From the NCBI GenBank assembly GCA_019137255.1, contig WPDH01000298.1, positions 1 to 10,036 on the forward strand: a stretch of 10,036 nucleotides of DNA, read 5' to 3'. The notes beneath the pieces were generated by a model. The model was not told where the DNA came from, did no database searches, and saw only the letters and a program-made list of their open reading frames with translations. This document shows, piece after piece, positions 1 through 8,737 of this stretch. The number at the start of each line of letters is the position of its first letter. Position 1 is the stretch's first letter. This stretch comes from Corinectria fuckeliana. Taxonomy: Eukaryota > Ascomycota > Sordariomycetes > Hypocreales > Nectriaceae. Both the position numbers and the translations under genes were made by a program.

Positions 1-450
1 AGTTACTTTAGCTATTTTACTATTTTACTAAGAGTTATAATAAGATTTAGGTTTCTTCTGCTTTAAGATTATATATTTTATAATTATAGTAAGTTACTTA
101 AGAAGCTATTTAACTTTTATATTTAGAGCCTTTAGGGTAGTTATCTTATACTGAAAAAATAGAGCTATAGTCCGGTTTAAGTATAGTAAAAAGTGGGTTC
201 TTTATATACAGATTTTAAATCTTCTAAAAAAATAATTAAGATTAGTATATAGTTTACCTCTATAGCTATTTCCTAGCTTTAATTAAAAATATTTAAAGTT
301 TTTCTTTCCTAGTTTAGTTAGAGTGGGGTAAAGTCTTAGTATAAGATAAAATCAGATCAGGCTAAAGCTATAAGTCTTAGCGTAAGATTAAATTAAAAGC
401 AGTTAAGTGCTATATATACACACTAAGGCTAACTTAAAATAGAAGTTAAC
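1..450. other. AT-rich gene-free segment
   Basis: No coding frame or RNA gene is visible. Two short similar words occur near 332-346 and 372-388: a gtcttag core, then two variable bases, then aaga. They differ mainly by C/T and A/G changes. Otherwise only RIP-like sequence is seen. Confidence 0.5.
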
Positions 451-550
451 CTTATATAGCTATATTAAGCCATACTAAGCCACACTAGGCTACACTAAGC
501 CACACTAAGCTACACAGAGCTATACTAAGCTATATAAAGCCACTTAGAGC
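451..550. repeat. Decamer tandem array, ten units
   Basis: Ten consecutive 10-bp units of the form YAYACTAAGC. Examples are catactaagc at 471-480, cacactaggc at 481-490 and cacactaagc at 501-510. Variation is mostly C/T at unit positions 1 and 3, the Cs of CpA steps, so the array records partial CpA-to-TpA conversion. A stray copy (cacactagg) lies at about 600-608. No frame is implied and no function is apparent. Confidence 0.85.
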
Positions 551-559
551 TATATTTCA

Positions 560-840
560 CCTTATAAAACTGTACTAACTGTAAAGGAGACTAATAAGCC
601 ACACTAGGTACTTTCAGCTATATATATACTATACTTAGCTATATATACTAAAAATAAAAGAACTACCTTATAGATAATATATAACTTTATTATTATCTAC
701 TTATCTAAATAGAATAAAAATCTTTAAAAAATCTTTTTAAGTATAAACTAATTTAATAAGATTAGAAAGATTCTTTCTTTCTTTTTATACTACTTATTTC
801 AGCTTTTAGTCTCTCTTTTTTATTCTTAGGTAAATTTAAA
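560..840. other. AT-rich gene-free segment with a TTTC microsatellite
   Basis: No gene is visible. A short TTTC run sits at about 771-787, and poly-A/T-rich sequence surrounds it. Confidence 0.5.
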
Positions 841-845
841 TAGGT

Positions 846-910
846 AGAGTCTAAAAATAGTTATTTAGAAAGCTCTCTATATAACAAGCTAATAGCTGTT
901 TTTAGACCCT
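846..910. repeat. Foldback repeat, copy 1
   Basis: The left arm 846-865 and the reverse complement of the right arm 891-910 match at 17 of 20 positions. All three differences are transitions, and the spacer is 25 nt. The arm core ctaaaaatagttatt belongs to the same family as the copies at 7788-7837, 8628-8698 and 8738-8788. The transition-only divergence fits RIP acting on a once perfect hairpin. Confidence 0.75.
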
Positions 911-991
911 GTCTTATAATATATATTAAAGCTAAATAGTAATAAAAACCCTATATAAGAATATAAAATACTAATTTATAATTATACTACT

Positions 992-1018
992 TTTCTAACA
1001 GCTATTTCTAGATCCTAC
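992..1018 (-). repeat. Single arm of the foldback repeat family
   Basis: The + strand reads ctaacagctatttctagatc. Its reverse complement matches the left-arm word gatctagaaatagttattag of the 8738 copy, except for transitions. No partner arm is seen nearby, so this is a solo or decayed copy. Confidence 0.6.
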
Positions 1019-1019
1019 C

Positions 1020-1620
1020 TTCTACTCCCTTCTTACTATTACTATCTTATAAAGAGAGTAATAGTAATAATATAGTAATATAGTATTATAACCCCCTAAA
1101 AGGCGAGGATATCCCTGTAAACTAGAATTAAATATAGAATAATAAGAAGCAAACTGTTTATACTAGCAGAAATATTATAACAAGTAATAAGATAGAGCCT
1201 TTTAACTTACTATAATAAGTTAATCCTATTTAATATATATATAGTTTAATTACTATATAGTATATCCTTCTAGTCTTCCTCTATCTACTAATATAAATAG
1301 TAAGCTTTATCTCCACTTATATATTCTTATTTTAGTCTTCTAATATAGCTTTATAGTAAATAGTAAGATTATTTACTATAAAGTAAGTATAATTATATAA
1401 GTTATTATAAGAGATAATAACCAGCCTATAGAAGACTATATCTAACTTATATAAGAGCTTGTTATTTTGCTTAATCTATCTTATAAAGATAAAAAGTAGC
1501 TAATCCTGTTTAATTATATATTAGCAGAAATAAACTAGATACTTATAGAGAGTGATCTAAGATATTAAGTAATATAGTAAGACAGATTAAATAAAAAGAT
1601 AGAAAACAACCTAGATATTT
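1020..1620. other. Gene-free degraded segment
   Basis: No supported gene. The stretch 1090-1115 (accccct, then ggcgaggatatccc) is less AT-biased than its surroundings and keeps a CpG, so it may be a junction or a less mutated island. Reading frame 2 over about 1382-1740 gives a basic-looking peptide but has roughly 9% stops, which is not enough to call. Confidence 0.4.
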
Positions 1621-1622
1621 AA

Positions 1623-1805
1623 CTTAAGAAACTTATTATAAAGATAAATTTAATACTTGTTTATCCTAAATATATAAATAAAGAAGATTTAGTAAAAAAA
1701 GAGGAAAAAACACAAATTATATATACTCTATTAAGTATAAGATTTATACTATATATATTAGTTGTGTTAAATAGGTTATATATATTAACTATACTACTAG
1801 CACTC
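1623..1805 (+). pseudogene. Short stop-free run, possible coding fossil
   Basis: Sixty-one codons without a stop, bounded by TAA at 1620 and TAG at 1806. The other forward frame I read through this stretch has several stops. The reading is rich in Lys, Ile, Leu and Glu, with a charged patch near codons 21-29 (NKEDLVKKEE), and it keeps one CAA Gln codon. There is no ATG, no recognisable domain, and no clear continuation on either side. An A-rich tract at 1690-1712 lowers stop density by composition alone, so this may be chance. Confidence 0.2.
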
Positions 1806-2778
1806 TAGGATTCTAGCCCTTTTTAGTAATAGCTTTAAGGTAAAGATAATAATACAGGTAAAGCTAGCTTATCACCTATACTTAATATACCCTCTTTAGT
1901 TCCTAATTAACACTAAGCATAAAGTATATTACACCCTAGAAAAGCCCTTTTATTCTTATTAAGTATATTATAGAGAATACTCTATAAGTAGCTATTATTA
2001 CTATACTAAACCGCCTAGTATAAGAGTAATAATAGCTTTTAGTTAATAACCCTCTTTATAGTTAACAAATTTAAGCAGTTCTATCTAGACCTTATAACTA
2101 ATACTTATAGTAAAGATAATATTATTAAGAGTATCTACCTTTAGAACTTATACTACTATATTAACTAGGCTGACTTTCTTAACACTAATAATATTATTAC
2201 TAGGCTCTAAACGACTATATAAAGCTACTATTATATAAGTATAAGTATATTTATCTAAAGTATTATTATAAACTAGTTTACCCTAATTAAGCTTACTATA
2301 AAAGAACTTAATACTACCTACTTATACTAGCTTCTCTTACTATTACTCTTCTTTATAAGTAAGTTAGTATAAAGTATTAGATATTAAGCGCTAAGGTATT
2401 ATTACTAGTATTTATATATAACTATTATTCTTAATAGTCTTAGCTAGGACATATAGTAGGTCTACTAGGCCTAATAGTACTTTTACTATATTACTAGTCT
2501 TATTAACCTAAGGTATACAGCCCTAATATTTACTACCTTAGTAGTTATTATATAGTATTATAGTTAGATATATAAGCTTCTAATACTAGAGAGTATATAG
2601 TAAGTACTTATAGTAATACTAGCTTATAATAGTACTATTATACTATATAGTAATTATAACTAGTTTTTACTACCCTAGTATACTAAAATACTAAGTAAGA
2701 ATCTTACACAGCTTAAAGAGGTTACTATATAGGTATAAAGTAATATAGTTAAGTATTATCTTACCTAATATATAATAG

Positions 2779-2849
2779 AGTACTTTATACTAGCTAATAA
2801 AGTATTACTAGCTAATAGAGTATTACTAGCTAATAGAGTATTACTAGCC
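2779..2849. repeat. 18-bp tandem repeat
   Basis: Two perfect 18-bp units, agtattactagctaatag at 2801-2818 and 2819-2836, are followed by a partial unit at 2837-2849. A diverged 22-bp unit precedes them at 2779-2800. The period is a multiple of three, so the repeat would be in frame as a hexapeptide if the block was once coding. That alone does not show coding. Confidence 0.8.
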
Positions 2850-3796
2850 TAAGACTAAACTAATATAACACCTTTTATATTAAGTGCCTAACTAGTACTA
2901 CTTTACTTAGGCGCTATAAGTAAGCTAAGTAGACTTTTAGTACTAGAGTAAATAACTCTCTTAGGATATATAGCAGCTTAGTATAATAAGAACTATAAGA
3001 TATACTTATAAGAAGTGTAAGTAGCTAGCTATATATATATAAAGTGCTACTTAGTTAGTAATATTTAGTATATACTTAAAGGCTAGTCTTAAGGCTAAGA
3101 TAGTTACCTACTGTTAGTACTTAGCCTTTTAGTTAACCTAATTAATAGAGTATCTTATAGCTGCCTGCTTAGCACTAAGAGTAATACACCTAGGTTAATA
3201 TAAATAGCATACTAATACTAGCTAGTATTTAAGAGTACTAACAGTAAAGTCTCACCTTTTAGGCTATACTTTTATACTTACTACTATATATTACTTAAGT
3301 CTGTTAGCACTAGTATTAAAAGGACTTTTAATATAAACAGCCTTTATATATTTCCCCTCTTACTTATTATAGCCTGACTTAGCCTGTAGTAATATTCTTA
3401 ACCTAATATTATACTTAACTAGACTAAAAATATATACCTTAGTATCTTAGTATCTTACTAGCATAATAAAAAGCTAGCACCCCTACTAGAGTAGTAACCT
3501 CTCTACTATATCCTAAACTACTACTTTAGGCAGGTTATAAGTATAGTTAATATATATATATAGCTCTTCTTTTTAGCCCTCTACTATAAAAGCTTTAACA
3601 CTTTAAGTGATCTTATTAGCTATACTTACCTTCTAGGTGATTTATTAGAGTGATAAGTAGATAAGATAGTACTACCCTTTATCTAATAATATATACTAAG
3701 TCTTAATATTATATAGCACCTCTTATAATTATATATAGTAGCAGGTACTAACTTATATACTATATAGAAGGTTATTATAATAAGACTAAAAGGCAG

Positions 3797-3829
<33 letters not shown>
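3797..3829. repeat. TAA trinucleotide microsatellite
   Basis: A run of TAA/AAT triplets with one interruption (tac). It could be a RIP-converted Asp (GAT) or similar codon run, but this cannot be told from the sequence. Confidence 0.7.
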
Positions 3830-5903
3830 GGCTAATAATATAAGCTAAGATAATATATATACTACCTGTAATAAGATACTAGCTTATAACTTACAGCTAA
3901 ACTGTCTTACTACCTTTTAGAGGAGTATCTAGTATTATATAAAACTCTTTTCTAAATTTAAGAGCGTATAGTTATTTATAGCCTCTAAGAACACTAAGCT
4001 TATCTTTATAAAGAATACACTTAATAAAACCCTATTAAGCTAGACCTAATAATAGATCTAAGCTATTAATAAAAACTATATTAACCTAGATGCTATATTT
4101 ATTAATATTAGGTGGTAGTATACACTTTATACTATATAAAGGCTTAAAAATAATATGCTATTATAATATATATACTATCTTAACTATATATAATAGTAGT
4201 ATAAGGCGTAAAGCAGGCTATATAACTAGCTATACCTAATATAATAGTAACTCTACTTAACTTAAGTAGACTACTTATAAGTTACCTTCTAAGACACCTT
4301 TAGTCTTACTATTACTAGCAGCCTATATAGTAAAAAGTTTAGACTAGGCCTTATTTATATATAGTATTATAACCTTATTAAGATCTCTTTTAATATAGCT
4401 AAGATATACTTATTCTAGTTATACTAGCTTAAATCTCTTATATTAGACCTTACCTACCTGCTATAGTAAAAGTAGGCTATATATAAGCTTTATACTTATA
4501 TTAGCACTCTCCTCTTAGGGTATCACCTAAGTAAGCACTATATTAACACTAATATTCCTAGGGCTAGTAATACACCTAGAGGCTGCTTTACTTATAGTAT
4601 ATAAGTAGAGGACTAGGTATTACTAAGGCTCCTCTACTATATAATAGCAGCTAGGTAAATACTAGCTAAGAATAAGAGTAGAATATAAATAGCTAGTATT
4701 AGTAATATACTATTTTTTACTATCCTCTTATAGGATATAACTAGCTTTCTCTGCGTATTAATTAACTAGTACTACTTTCTATTTAAGTATATCTAAGCTA
4801 CTACTATAATTTGCTTCTTTCTGCTTAAGACTATAGTAATACTAGTTATACTATAAGGCTTATACTTCTTATACTTATTCTTACTTATCACTAAGAAGTT
4901 TATCCTTTAGCAGGATTAGTAGATATTAAGATAAGATAATAGTAAGAAGTGTAAAAGAATAAGTATAGTACTTAGTGCTTATATACATAGGTTTAAATAG
5001 TAAGAGTTAGGTAAGTTTAACTAGAAAGACTAGCACTTTTACCTTAAGGTTAAAAAGCACCTTCTTATAAGTAACTCTCTCCTCTAAGCTGACTATAAGA
5101 AGTAGTAGTAAGTACTAAAAGATATTTATAATATATACTTTTATATATAGTAGGTATAGTAATAAGTAATATAATATTATATTATATAAAGTCTCTAAGC
5201 TGTCTAGCTCTAGTTTAAGTACTTATATAGTATAGTTCTTAAGCTCTTCTAGTAGGATATATAGTATAAGGCTCTTAAGTTAATATTATAAGTAATAAGG
5301 TCTAATATTACTAATAGAGCTTAGGCTAAGTTCTTAAAGACTTAACTATTATTATTCTGCTATAATACTATAGTCTTAGCCTTTTATAATTATACTTATA
5401 ATATTTCTTCTACTTAGCTCTATCTAGTTATTAGTAATAAGCTATATAGTACTAATATTATAAACCTAGTTAATAACCTCTTTATATCTTACGCTTATAA
5501 CAGGCTTATTTAAAAGCGTAAAAGATAGAATAGCTACTCTTACTATATTACTATACTACACAGCTTAGAGCTTATATATAAGGGGTTTAGTAAGGCTAGC
5601 ACTACTAAGTGGTACTAGTTACTATAGCTTCTTATTATAATAACCTACTAGATCTTATTATAGCTATTTAATATACAGCTTATAGCTATAACTAAGAAGA
5701 GTATAGCTACTAGTACTAAGTGCTAACTAATATAAGTGTTTATTATATACTAAGACTAGGCCTTACTATTTAGGCTGTAAGATTAGAGAGGCACTTTTTT
5801 AACTATACTAGTTAAGAATAACTACACTATAATAATCACCTTTTAGCATCTTAAGTAAGCTTATATAGCATACTAAGCATAAGAGCTTAGCTAGTAAGAA
5901 TAA

Positions 5904-6086
5904 ATATTAAGTAGGCAGAACTCTAAACCTAGGTTTAAGTAGTTAACTAAAGACCTAGTTAAGTATATAGCTAACACTATTAATAGTACTATACTTAATA
6001 TAAGCTATACTATTATCCTTATAAGCTATAGTGTTATCTACCTACTAGTAAAGACTAGCTGCTTACCTAAGGTGTGGCTTATTAGC
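5904..6086 (+). pseudogene. Stop-poor run inside the degraded block
   Basis: Frame 3 has one stop (TAG at 5940) in 61 codons. Frame 1 has about 8 stops over nearly the same stretch and frame 2 about 12. The reading has a basic, mixed composition (SRQNSKPRFK near its start) and ends with an intact TGG Trp codon at 6075 before a cluster of stops. The same frame continues upstream to about 5550 and downstream to about 6370 with about 10% stops. No family was recognised. A decayed piece of a transposon protein is the likeliest source. Confidence 0.25.
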
Positions 6087-6420
6087 TAGCTATAAGACTA
6101 GATATTATATAAACTTAATACTCTTTTTATAGTGCTACTCTTAGCTAAGGCAGGACTTATAGTATAATCTAATAATAGAGAACCTTTTACACTCTTACTA
6201 TAAGACTAAACCTTACTATAAGACTAGCACTTACTATATTATAATATAAATATACTACCCTCTAACTATATAACACTAGAGTCTAATACTATAAGAAGTA
6301 CTATAATATCTAATAATAGTAATATATTATTTCGCCTTATAAAATAACCTTAGTATTATAATATAGTAAAAAGAAGATAAATCACAGACTAGTATATTTA
6401 TATATACTAGGCTTAAAAGC

Positions 6421-6446
6421 AGCCTCTAAGAATAGTTATTAGGAAA
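6421..6446 (+). repeat. Single arm of the foldback repeat family
   Basis: The word cctctaagaatagttattag matches the left-arm consensus seen at 7281, 7788 and 8641. No clear right arm follows. Instead a palindrome and an octamer array begin within 10 bases. Confidence 0.65.
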
Positions 6447-6455
6447 ATTACCTAG

Positions 6456-6557
6456 CCTTAAGGCTTAAGTCTAAGACTCTTAGACTCTTAGACCTAAGAC
6501 TTTTAGACTTTTAGACTTTTAGACTCTTAAATAACTAAGACCTTAAGGCTTAAGTCT
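6456..6557. repeat. Octamer array between 17-bp direct repeats
   Basis: The 17-bp word ccttaaggcttaagtct occurs exactly at 6456-6472 and 6541-6557. Between them lie seven units of GACTYTTA, starting at 6475, 6483, 6491, 6498, 6506, 6514 and 6522 (period 8, one unit of 7). The left copy overlaps a perfect 12-bp palindrome, agccttaaggct, at 6454-6465. No function is apparent. Replication slippage or a decayed insertion boundary could give this layout. Confidence 0.75.
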
Positions 6558-6577
6558 ACTTTAGGCGCTCTTAGAGT

Positions 6578-7126
6578 TAAAAAGGCAGAAGAGGAAATAA
6601 AAAGACAGGTAGAGATAAAAAGAGATTAGGTAATAGTAACACTCTTAAGAGTATTAAAAGAGCTTTAGATCTTAGGGCTATTAGTTAAGCAGGTAAGATT
6701 AGCCTATAAGATAACACTATAAGGCAGGAGAAAGTTACACTTATAGGCTAAGAGCTTAGTAGTAGTACTATAAATCTAGTTAAGAGCCTTAAAGGTAGAT
6801 AAGGTCTAAGTGGGAAATTAACTAAGGTGGCTACTAAGAGTGAGCTAGAGAAGGTTAAGAGAGGTAATAAAAAAGGTCTTAACACTAGTAATATTACAGA
6901 AAGCAGTAATAAGCTTATTACTATTAGTCTTAGTATTATAAATAATAAGAGGACTATAGCACTAAGTGTGATAATAGCTATAAAGCTTACTCTTACTAGT
7001 ATAAAGCTTTTTAGTACTCTTAGCCTTCTTAATCTTAGTACTAAGACCACTAAGAAGGGAAAAAGCAAGAGGGCTAAAACCTTAGAATTAAAATATAATA
7101 TGCTAAATAAAAGGAGTGATAAGAGC
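6578..7126 (+). pseudogene. Purine-rich open stretch, Lys/Ser/Thr-rich fossil reading frame
   Basis: Frame 2 has four stops in 183 codons (TAA at 6686, 6707, 6749 and 6800) and none from 6803 to 7126, the lowest density in the window. The reading starts very basic (KGRRGNKKTGRDKKR near 6578-6620). It continues as a Ser/Thr/Lys-rich polypeptide with a charged patch (KSELEKVKRGNKK, about 6836-6874) and a basic tail (TKTTKKGKSKRAK, about 7040-7078). There is no transmembrane design or known domain. The stop-free part could only be opened with GTG at 6827, which is not a normal nuclear start. An ATG lost to ATA upstream is likelier. The + strand is purine-rich here, which lowers the chance of T-initial stops, so openness may partly reflect composition. 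Several TpG steps remain, so RIP is lighter than nearby. Confidence 0.4.
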
Positions 7127-7234
7127 TAGCTAAGATAGAAAATAAGAATAAGAAGAGTTTCCTACTAGTAGTAGATATTAATTAAGATAAACCTAAACTA
7201 AATTATAAAGTAAGAGTAACTATATATATTATGC

Positions 7235-7352
7235 CCTTTAGAAACAGTTATTAAGAAAACACTTATAGCCTATAAGACAGCCTCTAAGAACAGTTATTAA
7301 GAAAACACTAGTAGCCTATAAGGCAGCCTCTAAGAATAGTCACTAAGAAATA
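7235..7352 (+). repeat. 46-bp tandem repeat built on the foldback arm
   Basis: Units start at 7235, 7281 and 7327, exactly 46 bp apart, with the third cut short near 7350. Each begins with a foldback-family arm (for example cctctaagaacagttattaa) followed by gaaaacac, then a tagcctataagrcag tail. Units 1 and 2 differ mostly by transitions. The + strand core aacagtta in the first two units seems less mutated than the usual aatagtta. Confidence 0.85.
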
Positions 7353-7353
7353 C

Positions 7354-7430
7354 CTTATACTAACCCTAATCTAGTGCTAACCTTATACTAACCCTAATTT
7401 AGTGCTAATCTTATACTAACCCTAATCTGC
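7354..7430. repeat. 28-bp tandem repeat with a telomere-like core
   Basis: Units start at 7354, 7382 and 7410 (period 28). The consensus is cttatactaaccctaat, then a ytagtgctaay tail. The third unit ends near 7430. Differences between units are C/T. Each unit holds ctaaccctaa, which matches nearly two turns of the common fungal telomere repeat CCCTAA. The array directly follows the 46-bp array. Confidence 0.85.
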
Positions 7431-7524
7431 TACTGTTACTTATGTTTAGTAATAACAGCTAGAGGGTGGTAAATATATAAATATATAATAGCAGAATTAA
7501 AGCTATAAAACCTTAACCTCTCTA

Positions 7525-7582
7525 CTTTCTTTCTTTCTTTTTTCCCTTTATAACCTACTAACTAACTAACCTAAGTAAGTAC
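7525..7582. repeat. CTTT and CTAA microsatellites
   Basis: A CTTT run lies at 7525-7543, followed by a CTAA run at about 7555-7574 that passes into taagtaag. Simple-sequence DNA, with no coding role visible. Confidence 0.7.
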
Positions 7583-7590
7583 CTCTAATC

Positions 7591-7612
7591 TTAATAGTTA
7601 TTTTTAGACTTT
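7591..7612 (-). repeat. Single arm of the foldback repeat family
   Basis: The word ttaatagttatttttagact matches the right-arm form (taatagttattcttagat) seen at 7818 and 8769. No left arm is found next to it. Confidence 0.55.
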
Positions 7613-7620
7613 ACTATACC

Positions 7621-7668
7621 TAACTTTAACTTTAAATCTAACTTTAACTCTAACTCTAACTCTAAATC
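7621..7668. repeat. Degenerate hexamer array, telomere-like
   Basis: Eight consecutive hexamers in strict register: TAACTT, TAACTT, TAAATC, TAACTT, TAACTC, TAACTC, TAACTC, TAAATC. Six of the eight differ from the telomeric unit TAACCC only by C-to-T changes. A degenerate interstitial telomere tract is one reading. A simple microsatellite is the other. Confidence 0.8.
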
Positions 7669-7698
7669 CCACTCTTTACCTATTTCCCGTCTTCTTTT

Positions 7699-7718
7699 CC
7701 TAACAACTATTTTTAGAT
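7699..7718 (-). repeat. Single arm of the foldback repeat family
   Basis: The word cctaacaactatttttagat matches the solo arm at 992-1018 apart from transitions. It keeps a CpA step in its core (aacaac), so it may be closer to the unmutated form. Confidence 0.55.
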
Positions 7719-7787
7719 ATAATATTTATTATATTTCCCTTACCTAACCTCTTCCTCTTATAAATTTTATCACCTTATAATAAGACA

Positions 7788-7837
7788 GCCTTTAGAAATA
7801 GTTATTAGGGATAATCTTAATAGTTATTCTTAGATAC
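7788..7837. repeat. Foldback repeat, copy 2
   Basis: Left arm 7788-7807 and right arm 7818-7837 with a 10-nt spacer. Thirteen of 20 positions pair, and six of the seven mismatches are transitions. The design is the same as copies 3 and 4, but this is the most decayed complete copy. Confidence 0.65.
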
Positions 7838-7975
7838 TACTTATATAACCCTCTAAACTATACTGTTAATACTAGTTTTTAGCCTCTCTCTATTATACTC
7901 TACCTAACTACCTAAGAAATAAATAACTAAATAACTAACTATATAAACTAATCTTATATAAGTTACTTATTAAGT

Positions 7976-8635
7976 ATACTAAGTAAGAGTAGCACCTTAG
8001 GTAAGAGAGGAAAAAAGCTCTTAGCTTAAAGGCTTAAGACTATAAGAAAAACCCTACTATAAAACACTAAAAGAAAGGCTCTAAAGTCTGTAAAACTTAG
8101 TAAGATAATCCCTTCTACTTATACCTATCTTTCTAGTAGTAAAGCTAACTATAATACAGTCTTACTATTCTTATTATCCTCCTAGTAAGATAAGAATAAT
8201 ATATACCTACTAGAAGAGATATTAAAACTATAAGCTAACTCTCTAACTAAACTCACACCTAAAGATAAGAAAGAAGCTATAGTTAGCTTAGAGGACCCTC
8301 TTAATATTAACTAAACTATAAACCTTACAGGCTATAAATAAAAGATAAGATATACTATTCTTACTATTTAACACTTTTATACTTATATTAAGCAGTCTAA
8401 GTTTATTTATCACCTATTAGCAGCTAGTAGTAAAAAGGTACTAAATAATAATATTATAGTATAAGATATATAAGCTTATAGTCACCTAAAATATACTTAT
8501 CTTCTTAGGGCTAAAAAGCTACTAGAGAATAAGATAATATAAGTAGCTTACTTAGAATTTAAGTATATATATATCTTATTTTACTTTTAGGATACTACTT
8601 ATAAGTATTCTCTTTCCTTTTATATTAGCCTAAGA
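7976..8635 (+). pseudogene. Fossil coding region A
   Basis: Frame 2 has about 12 stops in roughly 215 codons (under 6%), close to what full loss of Gln and Trp codons would give. Over the first ~85 codons from 8039, frame 2 has 4 stops against about 10 and 16 in the other forward frames. The reading begins basic (SKSSTLGKRGKK from 7982) and has an acidic/charged middle (TPKDKKEAIVSLEDP, about 8255-8300). A Leu/Lys-rich stretch, LLRAKKLLENK, lies at about 8500-8535. ATA at 7976 could be a former ATG, since RIP of TpG gives TpA. The 3' end runs into foldback copy 3, so the true end is unclear. No protein family was recognised. Region B follows in another frame and may belong to the same element. 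Confidence 0.45.
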
Positions 8636-8698
8636 TAGCATCTAGAAATAGTTATTAGTATCTAATCTTAATAGTTGTTCTTAGATACTATCTTAAGC
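8628..8698. repeat. Foldback repeat, copy 3 (best preserved arms)
   Basis: Thirty-bp arms, 8628-8657 and 8669-8698, flank an 11-nt spacer. Twenty-three of 30 positions pair, and all seven mismatches are transitions (C/T or A/G). The outer part (taagatag and its partner) extends the arms beyond the core seen in other copies. It lies at the 3' edge of fossil region A. Confidence 0.8.
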
Positions 8699-8737
8699 TT
8701 TTTTTCCCTTTTTTCTCTTTGCTTAAATAACTAGGTA

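Larger units (their letters stand above)
1806..6400. other. Long RIP-degraded block, probably ancient transposon sequence
   Basis: About 4.6 kb with typical RIP composition and no intact gene. I read all three forward frames over large parts of it. Stops run at roughly 8-12% in the better frames and higher in the third, and no single frame wins across the block. Local stop-poor patches occur in frame 1 (about 2101-2238 and 4030-4230) and frame 3 (2043-2140 and 5904-6086). This suggests several frameshifted or multi-gene remnants. I searched by eye for reverse transcriptase, integrase and transposase signatures, allowing for CpA/TpG loss, and recognised none. The reverse strand was sampled only partly. 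Confidence 0.4.

Noticed and set aside
451..550. Decamer array as a CRISPR array.
   Set aside because: Units are contiguous and 10 bp long with no unique spacers.
600..1130. Possible LTR paired with a downstream copy.
   Set aside because: No long direct repeat matching this stretch was found elsewhere in the window, and no TG...CA ends could be identified.
3797..3829. A TAA/AAT run as a converted reverse transcriptase catalytic motif (Asp-Asp region).
   Set aside because: A simple triplet repeat with no supporting flanking residues in any frame I read.
2043..6370. A single 1,400-codon reading in frame 3 if TAA/TAG are ignored.
   Set aside because: In RIP-degraded DNA almost all stops are TAA/TAG and TGA is rare, so any frame looks open once they are ignored. 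Stop density here (about 10-12%) does not beat frame 1 overall.
6748..7068. A 106-codon open frame on the reverse strand, extremely rich in Leu, Val, Ile and Arg.
   Set aside because: It is the complement of the purine-rich stretch. Pyrimidine-rich complements read as Leu/Ile/Val strings, and the peptide has no domain logic. It overlaps the better forward reading.
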